A DNA stretch of 64,000 nucleotides from Paenibacillus amylolyticus (GCF_001570725.1 NZ_BCNV01000005.1:744001-808000), one strand, 5' to 3'; positions 15,651-25,321 are shown, counted from the stretch's first letter. Numbers and translations: made by a program. Notes: generated by a model not told the origin, from the sequence alone.

Positions 15651-18155
15651 ATGCTAGGACTTGTCAAAAAGATCTTCGGCGACATGAACGAACGTGATGT
15701 TAAACGTCTGATGAAGACGGTCGATGTGATCAATAAACTGGAACCACAACTTCAGGCATTGTCTGATGAACAACTGAAAGGCAAAACGGACGAATACCGT
15801 GCTCGTATTGAAAAGGGAGAAACGACAGATGAACTTCTTCCAGAGGCATTTGCAACCGTACGTGAGGCTTCACGCCGTGTACTGGGCAAACGCCACTACG
15901 ATGTGCAGATGCTGGGCGGTATCGCTTTGCATGAAGGCCGTATTTCCGAGATGAAAACGGGTGAAGGTAAAACGCTGGTAGGAACACTTCCGGTATATCT
16001 GAACGCGTTGATGTCCAAAGGTGTACACGTGGTCACGGTCAATGACTATTTGGCACAGCGGGATAGCCAGGAAATGGGACAAATCTACGAATTCATGGGC
16101 ATGACGGTAGGGGTTAACCTGAGCGGTATGGACCATGCTTTGAAACAACATGCATATGCATGTGATATTACGTACGGAACGAACAACGAATTTGGTTTTG
16201 ACTATCTGCGTGACAACATGGTGCTCTACAAAGAGCAAATGGTACAACGTCCATTGTTCTTCTGTATCATTGATGAAGTGGACTCCATCCTGGTCGATGA
16301 GGCGCGTACGCCGCTCATTATCTCTGGACAAGCTCAGAAGTCGACAGACATGTACTATGCAGCAGATCGTTTTGTGAAACGGCTGGTGCCAGAAGAAGAC
16401 TTTACGGTAGACATCAAGGTGAAATCCGTAGCGTTGACTGAGGCGGGCGTGGCAAAAGCAGAGAAAGCATTTGGTATCGAGAACTTGTATGATCATGCCA
16501 ACGTTACACTTAACCATCACATCGTACAGGGTTTGAAAGCCAACGTAATCATGCGTCGTGACGTAGATTATGTTGTCAGTGATGAAGAGGTTATGATCGT
16601 TGATGAATTCACAGGTCGTCTGATGTCTGGACGTCGTTACAGTGATGGATTGCACCAGGCGATTGAAGCCAAAGAAGGCATTGAAGTACAAAACGAGAGC
16701 ATGACGCTGGCTACAATTACTTTCCAGAACTATTTCCGGATGTACCGTAAACTTGCGGGGATGACGGGTACAGCGAAAACCGAGGAAGAAGAGTTCAAAA
16801 AAATCTACGGTCTCGAAGTACTGCAAATTCCAACCAACCGTCCGAACAAACGCGATGACATGGCAGATGTCGTGTACAAGAGCATCGATGGCAAGTTCAA
16901 AGCGGTTGTAGAAGAGATCGTGGCACGCCACAGTAAGAATCAGCCGGTTCTGGTAGGTACAGTATCTATCGAGAACTCGGAACGCCTGTCTGACATGCTC
17001 AAACGCCGTGGTGTCAAACACCAGGTACTGAACGCCAAGTACCACGCAGAAGAAGCAGAGATCATTACAGGAGCTGGACAAGCGGGTGCAGTAACGATTG
17101 CAACCAACATGGCTGGACGGGGTACGGATATTATCTTGGGTGAAGGTGTAGCTGAAGTAGGTGGCCTTCATATCATCGGTACAGAGCGTCACGAATCACG
17201 CCGTATTGATAATCAGTTGCGTGGTCGTGCGGGACGTCAAGGTGACCCGGGTTCAACACAATTCTACCTGTCACTGGGTGATGAATTGATGAGACGTTTC
17301 GGTGCAGACAATGTATTGAACATGATGGAGCGCCTTGGTTTTGAAGAAGACCAACCGATCGAGAGCCGGATGATTACCCGTGCAGTAGAATCAGCGCAGA
17401 AGCGTGTTGAAGGTAATAACTTTGACGTGCGTAAAGTCGTTCTCCAATATGATGATGTCATGAACCAACAACGTGAAATTATATATAAACAGCGCCGTGA
17501 GGTGCTGGAGTCCGAAAATATTAAACAGATCGTTATGGATATGATCAAACCTTCCATTGAACGTATCGTTGAAGCTCATTGTGGTGACGATATTCCGGAA
17601 AACTGGGAGCTGCAGGAAGTTGCCGATTACATGAACAGCAAATTGCTGGATGACGGTTCGGTAACGAAAGATGATCTGTGGGGCAAGGAAGCAGAAGAGA
17701 TTATCGAGTATCTGTTTGAGAAAGTTCAGAACAAGTACAATGCACGTGAAGAGCGAATTGGCGAAGAGATGGTTCGTGAGTTCGAGAAAGTGGTTGTGCT
17801 CCGTGCAGTAGACAGCAAGTGGATGGATCATATTGATGCAATGGATCAATTGCGTCAAGGTATCCACCTTCGCGCCTACGGCGGTACAGATCCACTGCGT
17901 GAGTACCAGTTCGAAGGCTTCGAGATGTTCCATCAGATGATCGCTTCGATTCAGGAAGAAGTTGCGACTTATGTAATGAGAGCGCAGATCGAGAGCAATC
18001 AGGAGCGTCAAGCGGTTGTTGAGGAAAGTCAGATCTCGACAAGCGGTGAGCCTGCTGAGAAACGTCCAGTGAAGGTTTCTGACCAAATCGGACGTAACGA
18101 TCCATGCCCATGTGGTAGTGGCAAGAAGTTCAAACACTGCCACGGTCAAGAGTAG
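15651..18155 (+). CDS. secA: Preprotein translocase ATPase SecA
   Basis: SecA couples ATP hydrolysis to protein export through SecYEG. The frame opens at 15603, but the ATG at 15651 with AAAGGGGTATACC upstream gives the family N-terminus MLGLVKKIFGD and 834 residues. Seen: Walker A MKTGEGKT (about 101-108), the DEAD-type IIDEVDSILVDEARTPL, the nucleotide-binding domain 2 segments ATNMAGRGTDI and RGRAGRQGDPG, the helical scaffold, and the C-terminal zinc site CPCGSGKKFKHCHG that binds SecB or ribosomes. It is separated from prfB by a repeat-containing gap of 440 bases. Confidence 0.98.
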   Translation: MLGLVKKIFGDMNERDVKRLMKTVDVINKLEPQLQALSDEQLKGKTDEYRARIEKGETTDELLPEAFATVREASRRVLGKRHYDVQMLGGIALHEGRISEMKTGEGKTLVGTLPVYLNALMSKGVHVVTVNDYLAQRDSQEMGQIYEFMGMTVGVNLSGMDHALKQHAYACDITYGTNNEFGFDYLRDNMVLYKEQMVQRPLFFCIIDEVDSILVDEARTPLIISGQAQKSTDMYYAADRFVKRLVPEEDFTVDIKVKSVALTEAGVAKAEKAFGIENLYDHANVTLNHHIVQGLKANVIMRRDVDYVVSDEEVMIVDEFTGRLMSGRRYSDGLHQAIEAKEGIEVQNESMTLATITFQNYFRMYRKLAGMTGTAKTEEEEFKKIYGLEVLQIPTNRPNKRDDMADVVYKSIDGKFKAVVEEIVARHSKNQPVLVGTVSIENSERLSDMLKRRGVKHQVLNAKYHAEEAEIITGAGQAGAVTIATNMAGRGTDIILGEGVAEVGGLHIIGTERHESRRIDNQLRGRAGRQGDPGSTQFYLSLGDELMRRFGADNVLNMMERLGFEEDQPIESRMITRAVESAQKRVEGNNFDVRKVVLQYDDVMNQQREIIYKQRREVLESENIKQIVMDMIKPSIERIVEAHCGDDIPENWELQEVADYMNSKLLDDGSVTKDDLWGKEAEEIIEYLFEKVQNKYNAREERIGEEMVREFEKVVVLRAVDSKWMDHIDAMDQLRQGIHLRAYGGTDPLREYQFEGFEMFHQMIASIQEEVATYVMRAQIESNQERQAVVEESQISTSGEPAEKRPVKVSDQIGRNDPCPCGSGKKFKHCHGQE

Positions 18156-18202
18156 AGCGATGGTTTTTATATACACTATAGTGTAATAAGATGAACCTTG
18201 AT

Positions 18203-18352
18203 TTTACACCATAACGGAGAGTGCAGAAGCAATCTGAAGAAGCGGAGCGTTCGCCTTTATCCCCGGATTTTTCCCTTGTAAGAGGGAATCAAGAAAATCT
18301 GGGGATAAGAGCGATTGGAAGATGCTGCTGTAATCGAAGTGACAAGGTGTAA
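18203..18352 (+). repeat. Structured intergenic repeat, copy B
   Basis: TTACACC at the left end pairs with GGTGTAA at the right end. Inside are a GTGCAGAAGCAATCT arm pairing with AGATGCTGCTG, a GCGGA-gcg-TTCGC mini-hairpin, and the main stem TTATCCCCGGATTTT (18257-18271) / AAAATCTGGGGATAA capped by a TCCCT/AGGGA inner hairpin. It lies in the secA-prfB gap, 243 bases before the prfB start. The rest of that gap (18353-18595) shows nothing I recognise. Confidence 0.85.
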
Positions 18353-18595
18353 CATTTACTTGGTCAACTTAAATAGCATGACATGAATGGCTCCTCACAG
18401 CCGGGTATTCCATAGGATGAAGTAAGGATGCAAAACCGATTAATGGAGCATAGTTATAATTATATGACCATGATCGCGGGAAAGAGATATACTGATATAT
18501 CAGTGATCTCAACACCAGGTTGGCGCATCTAATGCTTGGTCTGGAGGAATGCCCTGGATGCGGGGAGCTTATCTTAATGAAAAGAGGAATTGCAC

Positions 18596-19709
18596 ATGAT
18601 CGATCCAAACGTGAAGCATGACCTGCGTGAAATAGGCAAGAAACTAACAAATCTTAGGGGGTCTCTTTGACTTAGATCTGAAGCAAGAGATGATTGGCAA
18701 CTTTGAAGTGAAGATGTCTGCTCCAGATTTCTGGGACGATAGCGACAAGGCGCAATCCGTAATCGCTGAGCTAAATGCGGTGAAGGGATCTGTGGATCAA
18801 TACACCAGACTTCAGCAGGACTATGATGATGCGGTGATGATGATCGAACTGGCGGACGAAGAAGGCGACGAAGACCTTGCTGCCGAGATTGGTAATAGTA
18901 TTACAGCGATCGTGAACAAGGTCGCAGAGTTTGAACTTCAGCTTCTCCTGAATCAGCCTTACGACAAGATGAATGCGATTCTAGAGCTTCACCCGGGTGC
19001 GGGTGGTACCGAGTCCCAGGACTGGGGACAGATGCTTCTCCGGATGTACACTCGTTGGTCTGAGAAGCGTGGCTTCAAGGTTGAGGTATTGGATTATCTG
19101 CCAGGTGATGAGGCGGGGATCAAGAGTGTTACGTTGTCGATCAAGGGACATAACGCTTATGGTTATCTGAAAGCCGAGAAGGGTGTGCACCGACTGGTTC
19201 GGATCTCTCCTTTTGACTCATCGGGCCGTAGACATACGTCCTTCGTATCCTGTGATGTGGTACCGGAGATTGATGATACGATTGAACTGGACATCCGTAC
19301 AGAGGATCTCAAGATTGATACGTACCGGGCGAGTGGCGCGGGTGGACAGCATATCAATACCACCGACTCTGCCGTACGGATTACTCACTTACCAACAGGT
19401 GTAGTTGTAACGTGTCAGAATGAACGTTCACAGATCAAGAACCGTGAGCGAGCGATGACGATGCTCCGTTCGAAATTGTATGAGCGTAAAATTGAAGAGC
19501 AAAAACAACAGCTGGATGAAATCCGAGGAGATCAGTCGGATATTTCATGGGGAAGCCAGATTCGTTCCTATGTGTTCCATCCCTATAGTATGGTAAAGGA
19601 TCACCGTACAAGCGTAGAGACTGGAAATACAGGGGCGGTAATGGACGGCGACCTCGATGCATTCATCGATGGTTATTTGCGTAGCCAGATTAAAGTAGAA
19701 ACCGATTAA
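18596..19709 (+). CDS. prfB: Peptide chain release factor 2 (programmed +1 frameshift)
   Basis: RF2 releases peptides at UGA and UAA codons. Translation starts at ATG 18596 (ribosome binding site AGAGGAA) and reads 24 codons to an in-frame TGA at 18668-18670. The site is CTT-AGG-GGG-TCT-CTT-TGA-C, the conserved autoregulatory frameshift signal with its internal Shine-Dalgarno. Shifting +1 continues at GAC 18669 to give a protein of about 370 residues. The coding parts are therefore 18596-18667 and 18669-19709. The GAGGQ catalytic motif and the SPF anticodon tripeptide (RISPFDSS) are present. Low RF2 raises frameshifting and so its own synthesis. Confidence 0.97.
18653..18671 (+). promoter_or_regulatory. 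RF2 recoding site
   Basis: An internal AGGGGG Shine-Dalgarno-like run lies a few bases before the CTT TGA C slippery stop. The spacing and sequence match the widely conserved prfB frameshift window. Confidence 0.95.
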
Positions 19710-19713
19710 ACTA

Positions 19714-19771
19714 AGTTCCTGTATGGACCCATACGTGTAGGCGTATGCTGGTGTGTACAGGAGCTTTTTTT
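19714..19771 (+). terminator. Terminator of prfB
   Basis: AGTTCCTGTA pairs with TACAGGAGCT. The loop holds an inner CATACG/CGTATG hairpin, and seven to eight T follow. Confidence 0.85.
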
Positions 19772-19840
19772 GAATAATTTTATAGGGTAGAAAAAATGAG
19801 CGAACAACTGATCAGTCACAACAAAGGAGAGCACGAGAAC

Positions 19841-20749
19841 ATGCAACAACGATCACAACTTCACAATAATCGCAAAAAGAGGATAACTAGCCTCATTCCA
19901 CTCAATGGTCCATGGAGAAACGTCGTGGATACGATATCTATCATTTTAGGTTCGTTTTTAATTGCAGTGGCCTTTAATTTATTTTTATTACCGAATCAGA
20001 TCGCTTCGGGTGGAGTGTCCGGGTTATCAATTCTGGGTAAGGAATGGCTTAATTGGGAGCCGGCATATACCCAATGGGCGATTAACATCCCCCTTCTGAT
20101 CGCGGGTTTTCTGCTGATTGGTAAGCAGTATGGTATTCGTTCAGTCCTGGGCAGTATAGTCCTGCCGCTCTTAGTCTATCTCACAAAGGATTGGGCCATC
20201 CCAACAACGAATCCGTTACTTGGTTCACTGTATGGTGGAATTGGCGTTGGTCTCGGGATCGGAATTGTATACCGGGGTAGAGGATCAACAGGTGGCATGA
20301 GCATTCTCGCCAGGATCGTGCAGAAGTACAGTGGCCTGAGTTACTCCCTCTGTGTCGTAATTATGGATGCTACGGTTATTATTATGGCTGCATTTGTGTT
20401 GTCCTTGGAGCAATCCCTCTATGCGCTGATTGGGTTGTATGTTACCGGTAAAGTGATCGATGCCGTTGAGATGGGCCTAGGCTTTTCCAAGGTGGCGTAT
20501 ATTATCTCCAACCAAACAGAAGCGATTAGCAAAGTGATTCTGGATGATCTGGATCGCGGATTAACAAAGCTCGAGGCCAAAGGCGGTTACACTGACGATC
20601 AACGAACAGTACTGATGGTAGTGGTTGGGCAAAATGAGGTGCCAAGACTCAAAGCGTTGATCCGGTCTGTGGACCCGGGAGCTTTTGTCATTATCAGTAA
20701 CGCGCACGAAGTGCTCGGTGAAGGTTTTAAGCGGGGAGAACATGTGTGA
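19841..20749 (+). CDS. YitT family membrane protein (DUF2179)
   Basis: The frame begins at 19796, but AAAGGAG at 19823-19829 points to the ATG at 19841, giving 302 residues. Five to six hydrophobic segments are seen from about residue 30 to 215 (for example IILGSFLIAVAFNLFLLPN and YGGIGVGLGIGIVYRG with the conserved RGRGSTGG). A soluble C-terminal DUF2179 domain follows from ~220 (RGLTKLEAKGGYTDDQRTVLM). YitT proteins are widespread in Bacillota, with several paralogues per genome and mostly unknown function. It is a single-gene unit. Confidence 0.9.
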   Translation: MQQRSQLHNNRKKRITSLIPLNGPWRNVVDTISIILGSFLIAVAFNLFLLPNQIASGGVSGLSILGKEWLNWEPAYTQWAINIPLLIAGFLLIGKQYGIRSVLGSIVLPLLVYLTKDWAIPTTNPLLGSLYGGIGVGLGIGIVYRGRGSTGGMSILARIVQKYSGLSYSLCVVIMDATVIIMAAFVLSLEQSLYALIGLYVTGKVIDAVEMGLGFSKVAYIISNQTEAISKVILDDLDRGLTKLEAKGGYTDDQRTVLMVVVGQNEVPRLKALIRSVDPGAFVIISNAHEVLGEGFKRGEHV

Positions 20750-20804
20750 ACGGTGTGAAAAATAGCGAATGAGCCATGTAGGCTTAATAAGATATGACTG
20801 TATC

Positions 20805-20860
20805 AAAAAAAAAGCAGGTACATCCTTCTCTAAGATGACGGAGAGGAAGTACCTGCTTTT
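20805..20860. terminator. Bidirectional terminator between yitT-family gene and cls
   Basis: GCAGGTAC-a-TCCTtCTC pairs with GAGAGGA-a-GTACCTGC. A run of nine A precedes it and TTTT follows, so it can stop transcripts from both sides. Confidence 0.85.
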
Positions 20861-20887
20861 CTATTATTAAAAGTTCAACTTAACATA

Positions 20888-20990
20888 ACACATAACGGAG
20901 AGGACAGAAATATCCTGAAGAAGTGGAACGTTCGCCTAAGAGCTTTCTGAAAGAAAGCTACTTCGGAAGCCGATTCTGTCATCGGAGTGC
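20888..20990 (+). repeat. Structured intergenic repeat, copy C (short form)
   Basis: It has the shared head (CATAACGGAGAGGACAGAAAT) and tail (GATTCTGTCATCGGAGTG), the GTGGA-acg-TTCGC mini-hairpin, and an AGCTTTCTgaAAGAAAGCT hairpin in place of the long CCCC stem. It ends 6 bases from the cls stop codon and lies antisense to cls. Confidence 0.8.
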
Positions 20991-20995
20991 CACCA

Positions 20996-22444
20996 CTACA
21001 GAATTGGGGACAACAGACGGGAAATGGCTTCTTTGAAGCGAATGATCAGACTGCGTTTTTGGTATTCATCGAGCGTCATCTCCCGAGATACGTGCAAGTC
21101 GTGCTCAAAGGTTTGTACGAGTGCTGTCGCAATTGTTTCATCATACATAAAAGCATTAACCTCAAAGTTCAACCGGAAACTGCGGTAGTCAATATTGGCG
21201 GTTCCCACGGATGCAACCAAACTGTCAATGATAAGAGTCTTGGCGTGAATGAAGCCATTATCATATATAAATACTTTGGCGCCAACCTTCAGCAACTCAC
21301 CGATATAAGATAACGTAGCCCAATATACGAAAGCATGGTCGGGCTTATTTGGAATCATAATACGAACATCAATGCCGGACAGACACGCGAGACGAATAGC
21401 TTCGAATACACTGGCATCCGGGATAAAATAAGGCGTTTGAATCAGAATCGATTGTTTGGCCCCGTTAATCATCTTGAGATAACTGTTCTTGATATGCTCG
21501 GTTTCTGCATCCGGTCCACTGGAGACAATCTGCATGGCAATCTTACCTGTGCCCTCAATATGAGGGAAATGCGCCGGAACGTAAGGTGTGTCGTGTTGTT
21601 TGGACGCTTCATTCCAATCCAGAAGGAAACGGGTCTGCAGCGCATGAACGGCATTTCCCTGAATACGCAGATGTGTGTCCCGCCAATAACCGAACTTCGA
21701 GTTTAAGCCGAGATACTCATCTCCAACATTGAACCCGCCCGTGTATCCAAGGTTACCATCGATGATGACAATCTTCCGGTGGTTCCGGTAGTTCATACGT
21801 AAGTTGATCAGACTGAATTTGGAGGGGAAAAAGACTTCAACCAAACCGCCTGCTTCGCGCAATTCTTTGAAAAAGCGTTTTGATACCCGCCGCGATCCGA
21901 GCGCGTCATACAGTAAACGGACTTTAATGCCTTCCCGCGCTTTGCGGATAAGTGCATCCCGGATTCTTTTACCCAGACGGTCGCCTCTATAAATGTAATA
22001 TTGCACATGCACGTGATCCTTAGCCGCTTCGATGTCGTCCAAGAGTCGCTGGAACTTGTCTGTTCCGTCCGTAATGATCTCAACCGCATTGTCCTCTGTC
22101 AGCAGAGCGCCGTTCTGCTTCAGGTTCATATAAATCATGTCCTGACTACTCTCGGTTGCTTGGTTGCGGAAAGGGGTGCGGTTATCGTGCAACTGCGTGA
22201 GCTGGGCTTCAATACGTTCCTCCAGCCCGAGCTTCTTACGTTCTTTCCATTGGAAAAGCCGGTATCGGGTCAGGTTCTGACCGGTTAAAAGATAAAGTAA
22301 AAACCCGAAGACCGGAATAAAGTTCAAGACGAGCAGCCAAGCCCAGGAAGCGCTAGCATCCTTTCGTTCGAAGAAGACGACTGCTGCCGCAAAAATAATA
22401 TTCAGGCCCAGGAGCACAATAAGTAAAATGGATTCGATATGCAC
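20996..22444 (-). CDS. cls: Cardiolipin synthase
   Basis: This joins two phosphatidylglycerols into cardiolipin at the membrane. A 482-residue protein starting at GTG with a GTGGGGGA ribosome binding site. Two N-terminal membrane segments (about 3-25 and 33-54) are followed by two phospholipase-D HKD motifs: NHRKIVIIDGNLGYTGG near residue 220 and IHAKTLIIDSLVASVGTAN near 400. The length and layout match the bacterial ClsA type of Bacillales, where several paralogues exist, so the exact paralogue is open. It is a single gene facing the yitT-family gene. Confidence 0.95.
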   Translation of the reverse strand: MHIESILLIVLLGLNIIFAAAVVFFERKDASASWAWLLVLNFIPVFGFLLYLLTGQNLTRYRLFQWKERKKLGLEERIEAQLTQLHDNRTPFRNQATESSQDMIYMNLKQNGALLTEDNAVEIITDGTDKFQRLLDDIEAAKDHVHVQYYIYRGDRLGKRIRDALIRKAREGIKVRLLYDALGSRRVSKRFFKELREAGGLVEVFFPSKFSLINLRMNYRNHRKIVIIDGNLGYTGGFNVGDEYLGLNSKFGYWRDTHLRIQGNAVHALQTRFLLDWNEASKQHDTPYVPAHFPHIEGTGKIAMQIVSSGPDAETEHIKNSYLKMINGAKQSILIQTPYFIPDASVFEAIRLACLSGIDVRIMIPNKPDHAFVYWATLSYIGELLKVGAKVFIYDNGFIHAKTLIIDSLVASVGTANIDYRSFRLNFEVNAFMYDETIATALVQTFEHDLHVSREMTLDEYQKRSLIIRFKEAISRLLSPIL

Positions 22445-22643
22445 TATAGTCCCCCACGTCTCATAATGACCATCATGAATCTATTCATATGTCCTTGATT
22501 AGCAGGTTAGTTATGAATGAGACCCTGATTGTAATGTTTCCTACTAATACGTATTTTAACAGAAGTATATCTATTCGTCCCGGATGAGAAAAAAAGATAT
22601 GTTCGGATTGGGAGGAAATCGATGTGAAATTGATGATAGAGTG

Positions 22644-22672
22644 TTGTATTTATATAACCAGAGTCGTATAAT
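22644..22672 (+). promoter_or_regulatory. Promoter of the arginine operon
   Basis: TTGTAT at 22644-22649, 17-base spacer, perfect TATAAT at 22667-22672, about 100 bases before argC. A second weaker candidate (TTGATG 22630-22635, TATAAC 22653-22658) overlaps it. Confidence 0.6.
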
Positions 22673-22681
22673 AATACACAA

Positions 22682-22691
22682 ATATGCATAT
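22682..22691 (+). promoter_or_regulatory. Possible operator just downstream of the argC promoter
   Basis: ATATGCATAT is a 10-base palindrome around the predicted +5 to +15. The arginine repressor ArgR/AhrC binds AT-rich palindromes at this kind of position, but the sequence is not a good ARG box (TGAAT-N4-ATTCA). Confidence 0.25.
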
Positions 22692-22775
22692 AAGCGACGG
22701 AATTGTTGTGTTCAGGCCTCATTAGAGCCTAGGCGTAGCACAAGTAGCGCATACATCGAGATTGGGGGAGCGAGA

Positions 22776-23825
22776 GTGAATAACAAATTAAAAGTAGCAA
22801 TCGTCGGTTCCACCGGCTACGGCGGGGTGGAGCTGATTCGTTTTTTCCAGAACCATCCGTTGGTTGAAATCACATCAGTGATCTCATCTTCGAGCAGTGG
22901 TGAGTCCATCGCAGATGGATTCCCGCATTTGACGGACGTGATTCGCAGGCCACTCGACGGTGTCGATCCGGCTGAAATTGCGAGTCGTGCGGATCTGGTA
23001 TTCACAGCGACCCCGTCCGGCGTAAGTGCGAAGCTCGTACCAAGCCTGCTGGCAGCAGGGCTTAAGGTCATTGATCTGTCTGGCGATTTCAGACTCAAGG
23101 ACGGAACGGTGTACGAAGAGTGGTACAAACATCCGGCTCCTCCGGCTGATTTGCTGGAACAAGCGGTATATGGCATGGCTGAGGTGTACGGTGAAGAAGT
23201 GAAGGGACAGAATTTTATATCCAACCCGGGCTGTTATCCAACGGCTACACTTCTCGGACTGATTCCGGCAGTAGAGGCAGGCTGGATTGATCCTTCGACC
23301 ATCATTATTGATGCCAAATCAGGCGTATCCGGAGCAGGACGCGGAACAAGTCTGACAAACCATTATGCAGAGATGAATGAGAATTTCAAAGCCTATAAAC
23401 TAAACAAACACCAACATATTCCCGAGATCGAACAAGTGCTTGGCAATATAACAGGAACGCCTGTTACGGTTACCTTTACAACACATCTGGTGCCAATGAC
23501 ACGTGGAATCATGAGTACGATGTATGCAAAACTGGTTGGGGAATACAGCGACCGGGAGATCGTGGATTTGTATCGCAAATATTATGAAAACAAACCTTTC
23601 GTACGTGTACGTGAACCGGGCATCTGGCCTTCTACCAAAGAAGTGTACGGATCCAACTATTGTGATATCGGATTTGCGGTGGATCCTCGCACAGGGCGTT
23701 TGACGATTATTTCGGTCATCGACAACCTGGTGAAGGGTGCTTCCGGGCAAGCGATTCAAAATATGAACCTGATGATGGGATGGGAGGAGAACCTCGGGCT
23801 GAACATGACACCGGTATATCCATAA
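22776..23825 (+). CDS. argC: N-acetyl-gamma-glutamyl-phosphate reductase
   Basis: Third step of ornithine synthesis: NADPH reduces N-acetylglutamyl-phosphate to the semialdehyde. The frame is open from 22584, but GGGGGAGCGA before GTG 22776 gives the family start (NNKLKVAIVGSTGYGGVEL) and 349 residues. The glycine-rich NADP site is at 9-16 and the catalytic Cys153 is in SNPGCYPTAT. It is the first gene of argC-J-B-D-F-G-H and carries the only clear promoter of the operon. Confidence 0.97.
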   Translation: MNNKLKVAIVGSTGYGGVELIRFFQNHPLVEITSVISSSSSGESIADGFPHLTDVIRRPLDGVDPAEIASRADLVFTATPSGVSAKLVPSLLAAGLKVIDLSGDFRLKDGTVYEEWYKHPAPPADLLEQAVYGMAEVYGEEVKGQNFISNPGCYPTATLLGLIPAVEAGWIDPSTIIIDAKSGVSGAGRGTSLTNHYAEMNENFKAYKLNKHQHIPEIEQVLGNITGTPVTVTFTTHLVPMTRGIMSTMYAKLVGEYSDREIVDLYRKYYENKPFVRVREPGIWPSTKEVYGSNYCDIGFAVDPRTGRLTIISVIDNLVKGASGQAIQNMNLMMGWEENLGLNMTPVYP

Positions 23826-23954
23826 GAGATGGAATTTAAGAGGAGCATTGGCACATTGTTTGTAAGAATGCATTCTCGGAGTCACTGAGGGAGAACGGAT
23901 CAGGTTAAGCAGGCGATCATCAGCATATAGCTGAACGCATACGGGGGATATGAT

Positions 23955-25193
23955 ATGGGAACGAATGTGGAGCAACAGACTTTTACCGTGGTTGAGAACG
24001 GAACAATTGTAACCCCTGGGGGGTTCACGGCAGGTGGACTTCACTGCGGATTGAAAAAGACATCTCGTAATGACATCGGAGCGATCCGATGTGATGTACC
24101 GGCTACAGCTGCTGCTGTATACACGACGAACGTATTTCAAGCTGCACCACTTAAAGTAACGCGCGAAAGCTTGAGCAATGGACGCCTTCAGGCTGTTATC
24201 GTTAACAGTGGTAATGCCAATGCATGTACAGGGCAACAAGGGGAAGAAGATGCTTATGCGATGCGTTCGGCCGCTGCGCGTGAGTTGGGCGTGGCAGAAG
24301 AGGACGTGGCTGTGGCATCCACAGGTGTCATTGGGGAATTGCTCAAGATGGATGCTGTACATTCAGGGATTACTGGACTTCCAGTGCATATGGGCAAGGA
24401 GTCAAATGAGGCGGAACAATTTTCACAAGCAATTCTGACAACGGATTTGGTGAAAAAGGAAGCCTGCGTCTCCGTTATAGTTAACGGCAAGACAGTAACA
24501 ATTGCAGGTGCCGCCAAAGGCTCGGGTATGATTCATCCGAATATGGCGACAATGCTCGCTTTCATGACCTCTGACGCGGTCATTGGTGCAGAAGCGTTGC
24601 AGCGCTTGCTACGCCAGGCAACCAATCATACTTTCAACATGATCACCGTCGATGGGGATACAAGTACAAACGACATGCTGGTAGCTATGTCCAGTGGATA
24701 TGCAGGCAATGAAGAGCTGACCACAGAGCATCCGGATTGGGACGCTTTTGCAGCCGGCTTCACCTATGTATGCCAAGTACTGGCGAAAGCCATTGCTCGC
24801 GATGGTGAAGGAGCAACCAAACTGGTTGAGGTAGAAGTTACAGGTGCGGTAAGTGATGAATCCGCGCAAGCAATCGCCAAAACTGTCATTGGTTCCAGTT
24901 TGGTGAAATCCGCCATGTTCGGCGCTGACGCCAACTGGGGACGGATTATCGCAGCCGTAGGGCGTGCAGGACAGCCGGTAAACCCGGATACCGTGGATAT
25001 CCGTTTGGGAGAGATCTCGGTACTCGCGCAGTCCCGCCCAGTCGTGTTTGACGAAGAAGCGGCATTGGCCTATTTGCAGACCGATACAGTTCGCATTGTG
25101 GTGGATCTGCACCACGGCGAAGGAACGGCTACAGCCTGGGGCTGTGACCTGACGTATGATTACGTCCGAATTAACGCCGCATACCGCACTTAA
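23955..25193 (+). CDS. argJ: Bifunctional ornithine acetyltransferase / N-acetylglutamate synthase
   Basis: ArgJ recycles the acetyl group from N-acetylornithine to glutamate, and in bifunctional forms also uses acetyl-CoA. The 412-residue precursor is cleaved by itself into two chains at the conserved HPNMAT-ML site, where Thr199 is the nucleophile. The KGSGMIHPN segment and the C-terminal GADANWGRI block are present. The ATG at 23955 follows GGGGGAT. There is no argE or argA in the window, in line with a cyclic pathway, but they could lie elsewhere. Confidence 0.96.
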   Translation: MGTNVEQQTFTVVENGTIVTPGGFTAGGLHCGLKKTSRNDIGAIRCDVPATAAAVYTTNVFQAAPLKVTRESLSNGRLQAVIVNSGNANACTGQQGEEDAYAMRSAAARELGVAEEDVAVASTGVIGELLKMDAVHSGITGLPVHMGKESNEAEQFSQAILTTDLVKKEACVSVIVNGKTVTIAGAAKGSGMIHPNMATMLAFMTSDAVIGAEALQRLLRQATNHTFNMITVDGDTSTNDMLVAMSSGYAGNEELTTEHPDWDAFAAGFTYVCQVLAKAIARDGEGATKLVEVEVTGAVSDESAQAIAKTVIGSSLVKSAMFGADANWGRIIAAVGRAGQPVNPDTVDIRLGEISVLAQSRPVVFDEEAALAYLQTDTVRIVVDLHHGEGTATAWGCDLTYDYVRINAAYRT

Positions 25194-25194
25194 T

Positions 25195-25254
25195 AAACCT
25201 TTGGATAAAGGTTTTGCGAAACAGCTGTCATCTTGTATTGTGAAGCTGTTTCGT
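25195..25254 (+). other. Two hairpins immediately after argJ
   Basis: The first is AAACCTTT / AAAGGTTT with a GGAT loop, overlapping the argJ stop region. The second is CGAAACAGCT (25217-25226) / AGCTGTTTCG (25244-25253). Neither has a long T run, so they may be RNA processing or stability elements rather than full terminators. Confidence 0.55.
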
Positions 25255-25321
25255 GAGATGTTTCAAAAATTATCAATGAAATTTAAACTTGTTGTTTGGT
25301 GTTGGACATATAGCGATAGTA

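Noticed and set aside
15870..17192. 440-codon reverse-strand frame inside secA
   Set aside because: It is antisense to a clearly conserved protein and has cysteine/histidine-rich composition typical of a shadow frame.
22475..22488. ATGAAT-CT-ATTCAT palindrome upstream of cls and argC as an ARG box
   Set aside because: The half-sites match an arginine operator but the spacer is 2 bases instead of about 4, and it lies some 160 bases upstream of the argC promoter.
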